NCBI RefSeq assembly: GCF_002310375.3
Contig: NZ_CP023315.3
Span: 1,798,001-1,862,000, forward strand
Direction of reading: 5' to 3'
DNA from: Caulobacter vibrioides
GTDB lineage: Bacteria > Pseudomonadota > Alphaproteobacteria > Caulobacterales > Caulobacteraceae
DNA: 64,000 bases
Of the stretch, positions 34,057 through 43,159 are shown one piece after another. Made by a program: the position numbers and the translations under genes. Positions within the stretch are counted from its first letter, which is position 1; every line of letters begins with the position of its first letter. Below the pieces are notes generated by a model that was given only the letters and a program-made list of their open reading frames with translations, had not been told where the DNA came from and did no database searches.

Positions 34057-35556
34057 TCACGAATAGCGGAACGCCGCGTCGTCCAGGTCGATGGTCGGGA
34101 AGAGGTCCTTCTCGGTCCAGTAGTCCTGGGTATGACGCCATTCGGGCTTGTCGCCGGCCTGGGGCAAGAGGTGCATGTTGCGCATCAGGTAGCCGGGATT
34201 GAAGTCCTCGGGATCGATCCAGCCACCGATCTTCATGTCCCTGTCCTCGGGCCGCAGAGCGACATCAACCTGTTTTGCGCCGGCCTTTTCCATGTGCGCC
34301 AGCAGGCGGCAGACGAAGTCGCCGATCAGGTCCGCCCGCAGGGTCCAGCTGGCGCGGAAATAGCCGAACACCCAGACCAGGTTCGGCACGCCGGTGAACA
34401 TCATGCCCCGGTAGGTGACCGTCTTGGCGAAGTCGAGCGGCTGACCGTCGATCTCGAAGGCGATGTCGCCCAGCACCGACAGGTCAAAGCCCGTGGCCGT
34501 GATGATCACGTCGGCGTCGAGGGTTTCGCCAGACTTCAGCAGCAGGCCGGTCTTGGTGAAGCGCTCGATCTCGTCGGTGACCACACTGGCCTTGCCCGAG
34601 GCGACGCCCTGGAAGAGGTCGCCGTCGGGCACGAAGGCGATCCGCTGGCGCCAGGGGCGGTAGCGGGGCGTGAAGTGCTTGGCGACGTCGAAGTCCTCGC
34701 CGAGGAACATCTTCACGCCCTCAAGCAGCTCGGCCTTCACGGTGTCGGATTCCTCGATCGCGCGACGCGTGAACTCGTGCTGGTCGAACAGCACCTTCCT
34801 GCGGACGATCTCGTGGATCCAGGCCTCGTCGACCTGCAGTTGGCGCAGGGTGTTGGCCAGCTCGTTCTCGTTGCGGCCGGGCACGAAATAGGTCGGCGAG
34901 CGCTGCAGCAGCGTCACGTGCTCACAATCGCCGGCGATGTTGGGGACCAAGGTAGCCGCGGTGGCGCCCGAGCCGATGACGACGACCTTCTTGCCCTTCA
35001 GGTCGAGATCTGCGGGCCAGGTTTGCGGGTGGACGATACTGCCTCCGAAATCCGCCATGCCTGGCCATTCGGGCGTGTAGCCCACCGAGTGGCGATAATA
35101 GCCCTGGCACATCCAGAGGAAGTTGGTGGTGTAGGTCTCGACGCCGTCAGGGCCGGTCACCTGCAGCGTCCACAGCTTGTCCTTGGACGACCAGCGCGCG
35201 TTGCTGATCCGACGTCGATAGCGGATGTGCGGAGCCAGGCCGTTCTCGTTGATCACCTCGCCCATATAGCTGAGGATCTCGGCGGCGGTGGCGATCGGCG
35301 GGCCGACCCAGGGCTTGAAGCGATAGCCGAAGGTGTAGAGGTCGCTGTCGGAGCGGATGCCCGGATAGGTGTGGGTCAGCCAGGTGCCGCCGAAGCCGTC
35401 GAGGGCCTCTAGAACGCAGTACCGCGTTCCGGGTCTTTGCGTCGTCAGGTGATAGGCGCCGCCAATGCCGGAGATGCCGGCGCCGACGATGATCACGTCG
35501 AAGTGCTGTGTCGCCGCGCCATGCGCGGTCTTCTGAAGCGTCGCCGCCTCGGCCAT
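34057..35556 (-). CDS. Flavin-dependent monooxygenase (Baeyer-Villiger type)
   Basis: A 499-residue FAD/NADPH enzyme. FAD-binding VIIVGAGISGIGGAYHL is at about residues 21-37 and the second Rossmann motif VVVIGSGATAATLVPNIAG at about 190. The Baeyer-Villiger fingerprint is FGGSIVHPQTWP (F-x-G-x3-H-x3-W-P). It would insert oxygen next to a ketone or oxidise heteroatoms. The start has GGGAGGAAC. The substrate is not deducible and the flanking genes give no pathway. Confidence 0.9.
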   Translation of the reverse strand: MAEAATLQKTAHGAATQHFDVIIVGAGISGIGGAYHLTTQRPGTRYCVLEALDGFGGTWLTHTYPGIRSDSDLYTFGYRFKPWVGPPIATAAEILSYMGEVINENGLAPHIRYRRRISNARWSSKDKLWTLQVTGPDGVETYTTNFLWMCQGYYRHSVGYTPEWPGMADFGGSIVHPQTWPADLDLKGKKVVVIGSGATAATLVPNIAGDCEHVTLLQRSPTYFVPGRNENELANTLRQLQVDEAWIHEIVRRKVLFDQHEFTRRAIEESDTVKAELLEGVKMFLGEDFDVAKHFTPRYRPWRQRIAFVPDGDLFQGVASGKASVVTDEIERFTKTGLLLKSGETLDADVIITATGFDLSVLGDIAFEIDGQPLDFAKTVTYRGMMFTGVPNLVWVFGYFRASWTLRADLIGDFVCRLLAHMEKAGAKQVDVALRPEDRDMKIGGWIDPEDFNPGYLMRNMHLLPQAGDKPEWRHTQDYWTEKDLFPTIDLDDAAFRYS

Positions 35557-35691
35557 GCCCGTTCCTCCCGTGTTGGCCGCTTTGCGGCCAGTCGAACCGA
35601 GCGCCTCTGACGGGCGCTTAGGTTATCGACGTACACTTAGAGGGTCGCGCGTGTTTTGCGCTTAATCAAGCGTGTTCGCGAGCAAAGCCCG

Positions 35692-36150
35692 TTATGGGGC
35701 GGCGCGAGAGGCCAAGACCGACCCGCCGTCCAGCCGCGTCCAGACCTGCGACTTGCAGAACAGGTTGCCGATCACACAGCCCTTGGCGCGCATGGTTTTG
35801 GCGTCGAGCACATCGGCGGTGCCGACCAGGGTGACCCGCAGGGTGGGAACCCAGACGCGGCCCTTTAGCGAGCCGTTGTTCTGGGCTTCGAAGTCGCGGA
35901 GCAGCTGCTTGCCGATCAGGGTGTCGGCGCCGGCCTTGCGCGCGTCGGCTTCGGCCTTGGCGCTGGCCCACACGACGATGCCGCAGGTGGCGGGGCCACA
36001 GCTCTTGATCTCAAGATGGACCGTGTTCTTCGGATTGCGCCAGACGCCATAGCTGCGCGTGATGTCGCCGCCAGCGTGGGCTGGCGCGGCGAGCGCGGTC
36101 ATGGCCAGAGCCACGGTCAAGGTGGCCAGTACGGATTTGAAGAAACGCAT
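35692..36150 (-). CDS. Exported DUF2147 protein
   Basis: A 152-residue periplasmic protein: signal peptide MRFFKSVLATLTVALAMTAL ending at APAHA, then the DUF2147 beta-barrel domain (SYGVWRNPKNTVHLEIKSC, CGIVVWAS, GKQLLRDFEA, GRVWVPTLRVTL). Four cysteines in the mature part (SCGPATC and CVIGNLFC) could form disulfides. Family function is unknown. It stands alone between the monooxygenase promoter and the 262-base gap before the acyl-CoA dehydrogenase. Confidence 0.85.
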   Translation of the reverse strand: MRFFKSVLATLTVALAMTALAAPAHAGGDITRSYGVWRNPKNTVHLEIKSCGPATCGIVVWASAKAEADARKAGADTLIGKQLLRDFEAQNNGSLKGRVWVPTLRVTLVGTADVLDAKTMRAKGCVIGNLFCKSQVWTRLDGGSVLASRAAP

Positions 36151-36418
36151 AACGGTCGGTGCAAAAGATTTTGGTGGAGGACGCCATCCCCGGGACTGCG
36201 CATTTGGAGCGAAAGGCCATGGTTATCAAGGGGGTGCGCCCCAAAGGGCGATTCACACCATGTAACGGAGGATTTCAGGCCGCCCCGATCCCCTTATTCT
36301 CCTCGTTTCTGTGATGAGATGGAATGCGGTGGCGCATGATTGACACCGCGCCGCCGGCGCGGCACGTGAGCCATCAAAGAGGCGAGGGCGGTTCTGCCCC
36401 GAACGGGAGGAAGTGCGC

Positions 36419-37558
36419 ATGGATTTCGCGCTGAACGAAGATCAAGTCGCAATCCAGGACGCCGCCCGCGCTTTTGCCGAAGGACAGCTTGCCCCGCATT
36501 CGGCGGATTGGGATGAAAACAAGCACTTCCCGGTCGACGTGCTGCGCCAGGCGGCCGAGCTGGGCTTCGCCGGCATCTATGTGAACGAAGACGTTGGCGG
36601 CAGCGGGCTTTCGCGCCTCGACGCCTCGATCATCTTCGAAGCCCTGAGCTATGGCGACGTGCCGGTCGCTGCTTACCTGACCATTCACAACATGGCGTCG
36701 TGGATGATCGACCGCTTCGGTTCGGAAGATCTGCGCCAGCGCTACCTGCCGCGCCTGACCTCCATGGAGCTGATCGCCAGCTACTGCCTGACCGAGCCGG
36801 GCTCGGGCTCGGACGCCGCGGCGATGCGCACGAGCGCCAAGCTGGACGGCGATCACTATGTCCTGAACGGCGGCAAGGCCTTCATTTCCGGCGGCGGTGT
36901 CTCGGACGTTTATGTCGTCATGGCGCGCACGGGCGGCGAGGGCGCCAAGGGCGTTTCGGCCTTCGTGGTCGAGAAAGGCATGGAGGGCCTCAGCTTCGGG
37001 GCCAATGAACGGAAGATGGGCTGGAACGCCCAGCCGACCGCTCAGGTCAATTTCGACAACTGCCGCGTGCCGGTCGCCAACCGCATCGGGCAGGAAGGCG
37101 AAGGCTTCCGCTTCGCCATGATGGGCCTGGACGGCGGTCGCCTGAACATCGCCTCGTGCTCGCTGGGCGGGGCCCAGTTCGCCCTCGACACCGCCAAGGC
37201 CTATCTGGAGACCCGCAACCAATTCGGCCGGCCGCTGAAGGACTTCCAGGCCCTGCAGTTCAAGCTGGCGGATATGGCGACGGAACTGGAAGCCGCCCGC
37301 TTGATGGTGCGCCGCGCCGCCCATGCGTTGGACAGCAAGCACCCAGAAGCCACCAAGCTGTGCGCCATGGCCAAGCGCTTCGCCACCGACGCCGGCTTCC
37401 AGGTGGCCAATGACGCCTTGCAGCTGCATGGCGGCTACGGCTACCTCCAGGACTATCCGCTGGAACGCCTCGTCCGCGACCTGCGGGTGCACCAGATCCT
37501 GGAAGGGACCAACGAGATCATGCGCGTCATCATCGCCCGCGAGATGTTCCGCCAATGA
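36419..37558 (+). CDS. Acyl-CoA dehydrogenase, probably isobutyryl-CoA dehydrogenase
   Basis: A 379-residue FAD enzyme with ACAD signatures: [52 protein letters not shown] and [20 protein letters not shown], with [12 protein letters not shown] near the end and the catalytic Glu in this last segment. It would oxidise a branched short-chain acyl-CoA and pass electrons to ETF. The nearby 3-hydroxyisobutyryl-CoA hydrolase and dehydrogenase genes suggest isobutyryl-CoA (valine pathway) as substrate. The ATG at 36419 has GGGAGG at 8-base spacing. Confidence 0.9.
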   Translation: MDFALNEDQVAIQDAARAFAEGQLAPHSADWDENKHFPVDVLRQAAELGFAGIYVNEDVGGSGLSRLDASIIFEALSYGDVPVAAYLTIHNMASWMIDRFGSEDLRQRYLPRLTSMELIASYCLTEPGSGSDAAAMRTSAKLDGDHYVLNGGKAFISGGGVSDVYVVMARTGGEGAKGVSAFVVEKGMEGLSFGANERKMGWNAQPTAQVNFDNCRVPVANRIGQEGEGFRFAMMGLDGGRLNIASCSLGGAQFALDTAKAYLETRNQFGRPLKDFQALQFKLADMATELEAARLMVRRAAHALDSKHPEATKLCAMAKRFATDAGFQVANDALQLHGGYGYLQDYPLERLVRDLRVHQILEGTNEIMRVIIAREMFRQ

Positions 37559-37565
37559 GCGTCGG

Positions 37566-38165
37566 ATGATCTATCTCTGCCGCCACGGCCAGACCTTCCA
37601 CAATCGCGAAGGGCGGCTCCAGGGACGGACGGAGTCCGATCTGACGCCGCTGGGCCTCCTGCAGGCTAAGGCCATGGGCGCTCTGCTGCACGACCTCGTG
37701 CGGCGCGACCCGCCTGCGCCTTGGCGGCTTGTCGCCAGCCCGCTTCGCCGGGCTCGCGCGACGGCCGAAGCGATCGGCGAGCGGCTGGGCCTTGAGGTCG
37801 GTTTCGATGAGCGCCTTGTCGAGATCGATGTCGGAGAATGGTCCGGACGCCTGCGCGAAGAGGTGCATGGCGAGAACCCGCACCTGGTTGGCGACGACGC
37901 CTGGGGATTCCTGGCGCCAGGCGGCGAGACTTACGAGGCCATGATGGCGCGTCTGGTGTCGTGGCTGGAAGAGCAGGCGGCCGAACCCGAGCGACGCCTG
38001 ATTGTTGTGAGCCATGGCGTGGCTGGCCGGTTGCTGCGCGGCGCTTACGCTGGGTTGGCGAGGGAAGAGACGCTGCGGCTCGATATTCCTCAGGACGCCG
38101 TCTATCGCCTCGCCAACGGCCAGATCGACCGCTTCGACTGCGCGCCTGTGGGCGAACCCGCATAG
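37566..38165 (+). CDS. Histidine phosphatase-family protein
   Basis: A 199-residue phosphoglycerate mutase-like phosphatase. The catalytic RHG is at residues 6-8 (YLCRHGQTFHNREGRLQGR), and the second His is in VVSHGVAGRLLRG. A central E acts as acid in VEIDVGEWSGR. It begins 7 bases after the acyl-CoA dehydrogenase stop and 8 bases precede the next gene, so all three are co-transcribed. A CoA-related or sugar phosphatase role is possible; the substrate is unknown. Confidence 0.88.
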   Translation: MIYLCRHGQTFHNREGRLQGRTESDLTPLGLLQAKAMGALLHDLVRRDPPAPWRLVASPLRRARATAEAIGERLGLEVGFDERLVEIDVGEWSGRLREEVHGENPHLVGDDAWGFLAPGGETYEAMMARLVSWLEEQAAEPERRLIVVSHGVAGRLLRGAYAGLAREETLRLDIPQDAVYRLANGQIDRFDCAPVGEPA

Positions 38166-38173
38166 GACTTGAA

Positions 38174-39226
38174 ATGACCGAAGACCCCGAAGTCCTGATC
38201 CGCGTCGAGAAGAACGTCGGTCGTATCACCCTCAATCGCCCGAAGGCGTTGCATGCCCTCACCCTGGGCATGTGCGAGACCATGATCGGCGCGCTGCTGG
38301 ACTGGCAGGACGATCCCGAGATCTACATGGTCCTGATTGATCATGCGGGCGAGCGCGGCTTCTGCGCGGGCGGTGACATCCGCATGCTGGCCGAGAGCGG
38401 CGCCAAGGACGGGGTGGAGGCTCGCCGGTTCTTTCACACCGAGTACCAGCTGAACCATCTGCTGTTTACCTACGAGACCCCGGTCGTCGCCGTGATGGAT
38501 GGGATCGTGATGGGCGGTGGTGTCGGGATCGCGATGCCGGCCCACATGCGGATCGCCACTGAGCGCACCACCTTCGCCATGCCGGAGACGGGCATCGGCC
38601 TGTTCCCGGATGTCGGGGGTGGCTGGTACCTGCCGCGCCTGCCGGGCAAGGCGGGGCTGTGGCTGGCCCTGACCGGCGCGCGGATCAAGGGCGCGGACTG
38701 CATGCGCCTGGGTATCGCCACGCACTTCGTGGAGTTTGGGGCGGTGGAGGGTCTGAAGAAGGCGATCGTCGCCGATCCCCGGCGGATCGAGGAGACGCTT
38801 CGGAAGTATCGCGCCGACGCCGGCAAGGCCTCGCTCCTGGGCTTCGAACAGGATCTGAACCGGTTGTTCGTCGGCGAGAGCGTCGAGGAGATCTTTGAGT
38901 TCCTGACCCTCGACTCCAGCGACTGGGGCAAGGCGCAGCTTGAGGTCATGAAGACCAAGTCGCCCCAGACCCTCAAGGTGGCCTTCGAGCAACTCAAGCG
39001 CGGCGCGGCGATGGAAGACTTCGCCGACAACATGGCCATGGAGTACCGGATCGGCTCGCGGGTGGTGATGAAGCACGACTTCATCGAGGGCGTACGAGCC
39101 GTGATCGTCGACAAGGACAATGCGCCGCGCTGGTCGCCGGCCCGGGTGGAGGACGTGACCGACGCGGCGTTGGCCGAGATCTTCGCGCCGCTTTCGCCCC
39201 AAGAGGAATGGACACCGCTGACGTAG
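38174..39226 (+). CDS. 3-hydroxyisobutyryl-CoA hydrolase (enoyl-CoA hydratase fold)
   Basis: A 350-residue crotonase-fold enzyme. The oxyanion-hole segment is AGERGFCAGGDIRMLAES (about 62-79) and the second is FAMPETGIGLFPDVGGGWYLPRLPG (about 134-158). The C-terminal extension with DKDNAPRWSPARVEDV is typical of HIBCH rather than simple hydratases, as is the length. It hydrolyses 3-hydroxyisobutyryl-CoA in valine breakdown. The start at 38174 is 8 bases after the phosphatase stop. Confidence 0.9.
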   Translation: MTEDPEVLIRVEKNVGRITLNRPKALHALTLGMCETMIGALLDWQDDPEIYMVLIDHAGERGFCAGGDIRMLAESGAKDGVEARRFFHTEYQLNHLLFTYETPVVAVMDGIVMGGGVGIAMPAHMRIATERTTFAMPETGIGLFPDVGGGWYLPRLPGKAGLWLALTGARIKGADCMRLGIATHFVEFGAVEGLKKAIVADPRRIEETLRKYRADAGKASLLGFEQDLNRLFVGESVEEIFEFLTLDSSDWGKAQLEVMKTKSPQTLKVAFEQLKRGAAMEDFADNMAMEYRIGSRVVMKHDFIEGVRAVIVDKDNAPRWSPARVEDVTDAALAEIFAPLSPQEEWTPLT

Positions 39227-39284
39227 CGGACGTCGTGCGCTAACGTGCCCGGAAAGAAGAACACGTCGGTTCGGAAGGATTGCC

Positions 39285-40082
39285 ATGCGTAAGCCGCTGC
39301 TAAGTCTCGTCGCCGTACTGGGCCTCGCCGCCTGCGCCACCCAGCCGATGATGGGGCCGCCGCCGCCGCCGCCGTCCGGCCCTGTCGCCATCGCGTTGCC
39401 CGCCAACATTGCGGCGGCGCTGAGCGATCCCTCGCGCCCCGCTGCGGACATGATCCGCGACAAGGATCGCCATGCTGGGGAGGTTCTGGCCTTTGCGGGC
39501 GTAAAGAGCGGCGCCAAGGTCGCAGACCTGATCCCGGGCGGCGGCTATTTCACGCGGATCTTCTCGAAGGCTGTCGGGCCCAAGGGCAAGGTCTACGCCT
39601 ATGTGCCCGATGAACTGACCAAGCTCGCCAAGCGCGAGCCTGCAGTGAACGCGATCGCGCGCGATCCGGTCTATTCGAACGTGCAGGTCATCCTGAACAC
39701 CCTGCCGAACTTCGGGGCGCCGGAGAAGCTGGACCTCGTGTTCACGGCCCAGAACTACCATGACATGCACAACAAGTTCATGGGGCCCGCCGACCTTGGC
39801 GTAGTGAACCGGCAGGTGTTCCGGGCCCTGAAGCCAGGCGGCGTCTATCTGGTGCTCGACCATGTCGCCAACCCCGGCTCGGGCCTGCGCGACACCGAGA
39901 CCCTCCACCGTATCGATCCGGCCGTGGTCAAGGCCGAGGTGGTGGCGGCCGGTTTCATCTTCGAGGGCGAGACCCGCGTGCTGCGCAATCCGGCCGATCC
40001 CAGGGCCGCCAACGTCTACGACGCCGGCATTCGCGGGAAGACCGATCAGTTCGTCTACAAGTTCCGCAAGCCGGCGCGCTGA
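39285..40082 (+). CDS. Methyltransferase-fold lipoprotein
   Basis: A 265-residue protein with a lipoprotein signal (MRKPLLSLVAVLGLAAC, Cys17) and a Pro-rich linker (PPPPPPSGP), then a methyltransferase-like domain: VADLIPGGGYFTRIFSKAVG in place of motif I, LDLVFTAQNYHDMH, and ALKPGGVYLVLDHVA. This COG4798-type family is annotated as predicted methyltransferase. A SAM-dependent enzyme outside the cytoplasm would have no SAM supply, so the fold may have another role there. A terminator follows. Confidence 0.85.
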   Translation: MRKPLLSLVAVLGLAACATQPMMGPPPPPPSGPVAIALPANIAAALSDPSRPAADMIRDKDRHAGEVLAFAGVKSGAKVADLIPGGGYFTRIFSKAVGPKGKVYAYVPDELTKLAKREPAVNAIARDPVYSNVQVILNTLPNFGAPEKLDLVFTAQNYHDMHNKFMGPADLGVVNRQVFRALKPGGVYLVLDHVANPGSGLRDTETLHRIDPAVVKAEVVAAGFIFEGETRVLRNPADPRAANVYDAGIRGKTDQFVYKFRKPAR

Positions 40083-40108
40083 GACCGCTGAACAAGACCA
40101 ACGATAAG

Positions 40109-40138
40109 AGCCGCGCCCATGAGGCGCGGTTCGCTTTT
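40109..40138 (+). terminator. Terminator of the methyltransferase-fold lipoprotein gene
   Basis: Stem CCGCGCC / GGCGCGG with a 5-base loop followed by TTCGCTTTTG. It lies 29 bases after the stop codon. Moderate strength. Confidence 0.6.
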
Positions 40139-40152
40139 GCAGGGAGTTCCAG

Positions 40153-41049
40153 ATGACGCGTATCGCCTTTATCGGCCTGGGCAACATGGGCGGCGGCATG
40201 GCCGCCAACCAGGCGAAGGCCCAGCATCAGGTCCGCGCTTTCGACCTCTCACCCGTCGCGGTCGAGCGCGCCGTGGCCGCGGGTTGCCTGGCGGCCGCAT
40301 CGGTCGCCGAAGCCGTGGCCGACGCCGAGGTCGTGATCACCATGCTCCCGGCCGGTCCGCATGTGCGCGCGGTCTATGGCGAGCAGATCCTTGCGAACGC
40401 GCCCAAATCCGCGCTGCTGATCGATTGTTCCACGATCGACGTGGACAGCGCCCGTGCGGTCGCCAAGCTGGCGGCCGAGGCTGGTTTCCGGTTCGCCGAT
40501 GCGCCGGTGTCGGGCGGCATCATGGCCGCCGAGGCTGGAACCCTGGCCTTCATGGTCGGCTGCGAGTCTGGCGATTTTCCCGCCGTGGAGGCCGCTCTGG
40601 CGCCGATGTCGCGCGTGACCATTCACGCTGGCGGCCATGGGGCGGGGCAGGCGGCCAAGATCTGCAACAACATGCTGTTGGGCGTCTCGATGCTAGGGAC
40701 GTGCGAAGCGTTCGCCCTGGCCGAGAAGCTGGGCTTGGCCGCTGACCGCTTCTTCGAGATCGCCAGCAAGTCGTCGGGCCAGTGCTGGTCGATCACCTCT
40801 TACTGTCCGGTGCCGGGGGTCGGCCCACAGACGCCGGCTGACAGAGGCTATGAGGGGGGCTTCGCCTCGGCGATGATGCTGAAGGACCTGAAGCTGGCGC
40901 AGGAGGCCGCGGCAAGGGCCGGCGCCTCGACGCCGATGGGCGCGCAGGCCGAGGCGCTGTACGCGCTGTTCGACGCCAACGGCTTCGGCGGCAAGGACTT
41001 CTCGGCCATCATCGAGTTACTGCGCGGAAGGGTGGCCGCTCTTCATTGA
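40153..41049 (+). CDS. mmsB: 3-hydroxyisobutyrate dehydrogenase
   Basis: A 298-residue NAD-dependent dehydrogenase oxidising 3-hydroxyisobutyrate to methylmalonate semialdehyde. The NAD-binding start is IAFIGLGNMGGGMAANQ, the substrate loop DAPVSGGIMAAEAGTLAFMVG at about residues 115-135, and the catalytic Lys is in GQAAKICNNMLLG (about 170). The C-terminal FGGKDFSAIIELLRG also fits the family. It completes the valine set with the enzymes at 36419 and 38174; mmsA is not in the window. Confidence 0.93.
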   Translation: MTRIAFIGLGNMGGGMAANQAKAQHQVRAFDLSPVAVERAVAAGCLAAASVAEAVADAEVVITMLPAGPHVRAVYGEQILANAPKSALLIDCSTIDVDSARAVAKLAAEAGFRFADAPVSGGIMAAEAGTLAFMVGCESGDFPAVEAALAPMSRVTIHAGGHGAGQAAKICNNMLLGVSMLGTCEAFALAEKLGLAADRFFEIASKSSGQCWSITSYCPVPGVGPQTPADRGYEGGFASAMMLKDLKLAQEAAARAGASTPMGAQAEALYALFDANGFGGKDFSAIIELLRGRVAALH

Positions 41050-41096
41050 ATCGGCCAAGAGATAACGCTGCGGGGCGTGTATCGAGAAACTCGATG

Positions 41097-41118
41097 AAGG
41101 CCATCAGGCCTTTCGATT
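41097..41118 (+). terminator. Possible terminator after mmsB
   Basis: 6-bp stem AAGGCC / GGCCTT, loop ATCA, followed by TCGATTT. A second small palindrome ATCGAG-AAA-CTCGAT is at 41081-41095 just before it. The short stem keeps confidence low. Confidence 0.4.
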
Positions 41119-41224
41119 TGCTAGGTAAACGCCCTTAGATGGACACTGCGGGCGACAGGTGCGAAAAGCCCAGCCTGGACTTAGGGGACCGCCGACCCGC
41201 CTGGGCGGTGGTTTAGAGATCGAC

Positions 41225-42451
41225 ATGGACTACAAAGCCGCGTTCCGCAGCGCCGTTGAGCAGATCCGCGAAGAGGGTCGCTACCGGGTTTTCGCCGACC
41301 TGAAGCGCCAGCGCGGCCAGTTCCCGCGCGCCACCTGGATGCGCCAGGACGGCTCGGAGCAAGAAGTCGTCGTCTGGTGCAGCAACGACTATCTTGGCCA
41401 AGGTCAGAACCCTGTCGTGGTGGACGCCATGAAGGCCGCCGTCGATGAGCACGGCTCGGGTTCGGGCGGCACGCGCAATATCTCGGGCACCAATCACGAT
41501 CACGTCCTGCTGGAGCAGGAGCTGGCGGATCTGCACGGCAAGGAAGCCGGCCTGCTGTTCACCTCGGGCTATGTCTCGAACGAGGCGACGCTGTCGGTGG
41601 TGCAGAAGATCCTGCCTGGCCTGATCATCTTCTCGGACGAGCTGAACCACGCCTCGATGATCGCCGGCATCCGCAACGGCGGTGGTCCGCGCAAGATCTT
41701 CAAGCACAACGATTTGGCCCATCTGGAGCAGCTGTTGGCCGAAGCGCCGGCTGATGCGCCGAAGATGATCGCCTTCGAAAGCGTCTATTCGATGGACGGC
41801 GACATCGCCGACCTCGCCGGCACCGTGGCCCTGGCCAAGAAGTACGGAGCGATGACCTATCTCGACGAGGTCCATGCCGTTGGCATGTACGGGCCGCGCG
41901 GCGGCGGAGTCGCCGAGCGCGATGGCCTGATGAGCGAGATCGACATCATCGAAGGCACGCTGGGCAAGGCGTTCGGCGTCATGGGCGGCTACATCACCGG
42001 CGACGCCGAGGTGATCGACGCCATCCGCCTGATGGCCTCGGGCTTCATCTTCACGACGTCTCTGCCGCCGGCCCTGACGGCCGGCGCGCTGGCCAGCGTC
42101 CGCTGGCTCAAGCAGCACCCCGAGGTTCGCGAGATCCACCAGGAGCGCGCGGCCACCCTGAAGGCTATGTTCAAGGCGGCGGGCCTTCCCGTCATGGACA
42201 GCGTCAGCCACATCGTGCCCGTGCTGGTCGGCGATCCCGTCCACTGCAAGATGATCAGCGACATGCTGCTGGCCGATTTCGGCGTCTATGTGCAGCCGAT
42301 CAACTATCCGACCGTGCCGCGCGGCACCGAGCGTCTGCGCTTTACGCCGACGCCGTTCCACACCGACGACATGATGCGCAAGCTGGTCGCGGCGATGGAG
42401 AAGCTGTGGGCTCACTGCAATGTCGCCCGGATGGGCGGCTACGCGGCCTAA
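41225..42451 (+). CDS. hemA: 5-aminolevulinate synthase
   Basis: PLP-dependent condensation of glycine and succinyl-CoA to 5-aminolevulinate, the C4 route to haem typical of alphaproteobacteria. The 408-residue protein carries [39 protein letters not shown] and the PLP lysine in [14 protein letters not shown] (about residue 244). The ATG at 41225 gives the standard N-terminus [13 protein letters not shown]; an in-frame upstream GTG would add 22 residues. An inverted repeat (ACCGCC...GGCGGT) lies just before the start. Confidence 0.97.
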   Translation: MDYKAAFRSAVEQIREEGRYRVFADLKRQRGQFPRATWMRQDGSEQEVVVWCSNDYLGQGQNPVVVDAMKAAVDEHGSGSGGTRNISGTNHDHVLLEQELADLHGKEAGLLFTSGYVSNEATLSVVQKILPGLIIFSDELNHASMIAGIRNGGGPRKIFKHNDLAHLEQLLAEAPADAPKMIAFESVYSMDGDIADLAGTVALAKKYGAMTYLDEVHAVGMYGPRGGGVAERDGLMSEIDIIEGTLGKAFGVMGGYITGDAEVIDAIRLMASGFIFTTSLPPALTAGALASVRWLKQHPEVREIHQERAATLKAMFKAAGLPVMDSVSHIVPVLVGDPVHCKMISDMLLADFGVYVQPINYPTVPRGTERLRFTPTPFHTDDMMRKLVAAMEKLWAHCNVARMGGYAA

Positions 42452-42504
42452 GAGGAAGACGCCCACCTTCATCTCTCAACGCACGGATAGCCTTCGAAAC
42501 GACA

Positions 42505-42529
42505 AACGCCGCCGGACCCCGGCGGCGTT
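42505..42529. terminator. Bidirectional terminator between hemA and mucR
   Basis: Perfect 11-bp stem AACGCCGCCGG / CCGGCGGCGTT with a 3-base loop. TCGCG follows on plus; TGTCGTTTCG on minus. It lies between convergent genes. Confidence 0.7.
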
Positions 42530-42548
42530 CGCGTGCTCGGTTGGCGGA

Positions 42549-42995
42549 TCAGCTGCCCCGTCGGACACCCTTGCCCAGGCCGATCTGCTTGGCGAAATCC
42601 GAACGCCGGGCCGCATAGGCCGGCGCCACCATCGGGTACTCCGGCGGCAGACCCCATTTGCGGCGATAGTCCTCTGGGCTCATGTCGTAGTGCGAGCGCA
42701 GGTAGCGCTTCAGCATTTTCAGCCTTTTTCCGTCCTCAAGGCACACGATGTAATCGTGCTGCACCGAGCGGCTGACAGGCACAGCAGGCTTGGCCTTTTC
42801 GGAGGGGCGCGGCGCTTCTTCGCCGGTGTTCAGCGTGGCGAGCGCCCCGTGGACGGTCCGGATCAGGTCCGGGATGGCCGCTTGAGCGACCGTGTTTTGA
42901 CCAACATAGGCCGCCACGATCTCCGCGCTGAGCCCCAGGATATCGACGTCAGTGTTGTTTGTCGCATCCGTGCTTCCGCCGCTCTGAGACGCCAT
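42549..42995 (-). CDS. mucR: MucR/Ros-family transcriptional regulator
   Basis: A 148-residue DNA-binding protein with the MucR C-terminus: YIVCLEDGKRLKMLKRYLRSHYDM, then SPEDYRRKWGLPPEYPMVAPAYAARR and SDFAKQIGLGKG. MucR proteins in Caulobacter help control cell-cycle transitions (the SciP/CtrA network). The zinc site looks incomplete: Cys and Asp where Ros has two Cys, and KRYLRSHY where Ros has KRHLxTHH. The start ATG at 42995 has GGAGCGGGG upstream. It is divergent from glyA. Confidence 0.92.
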   Translation of the reverse strand: MASQSGGSTDATNNTDVDILGLSAEIVAAYVGQNTVAQAAIPDLIRTVHGALATLNTGEEAPRPSEKAKPAVPVSRSVQHDYIVCLEDGKRLKMLKRYLRSHYDMSPEDYRRKWGLPPEYPMVAPAYAARRSDFAKQIGLGKGVRRGS

Positions 42996-43159
42996 AAGAT
43001 ACCCCGCTCCTGTTGTTGTCGTATCAACCTGCGCAGGGACGAGACGGGCCCTGCGGGTCGTCAACGCGCAACATCCCGAGTGGTTCCGAGATTGATCGCC
43101 GCGCCTATCCCGTTAAAGAGGGCGCCTCTGCCGACTCCCCGCAACGCCAGGAGAGCGTG

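Noticed and set aside
35570-35585. GTTCCTCCCGTGTTG upstream of the monooxygenase gene as a LexA-like site
   Set aside because: The second half is GTTG, and the left half is the complement of the ribosome-binding site.
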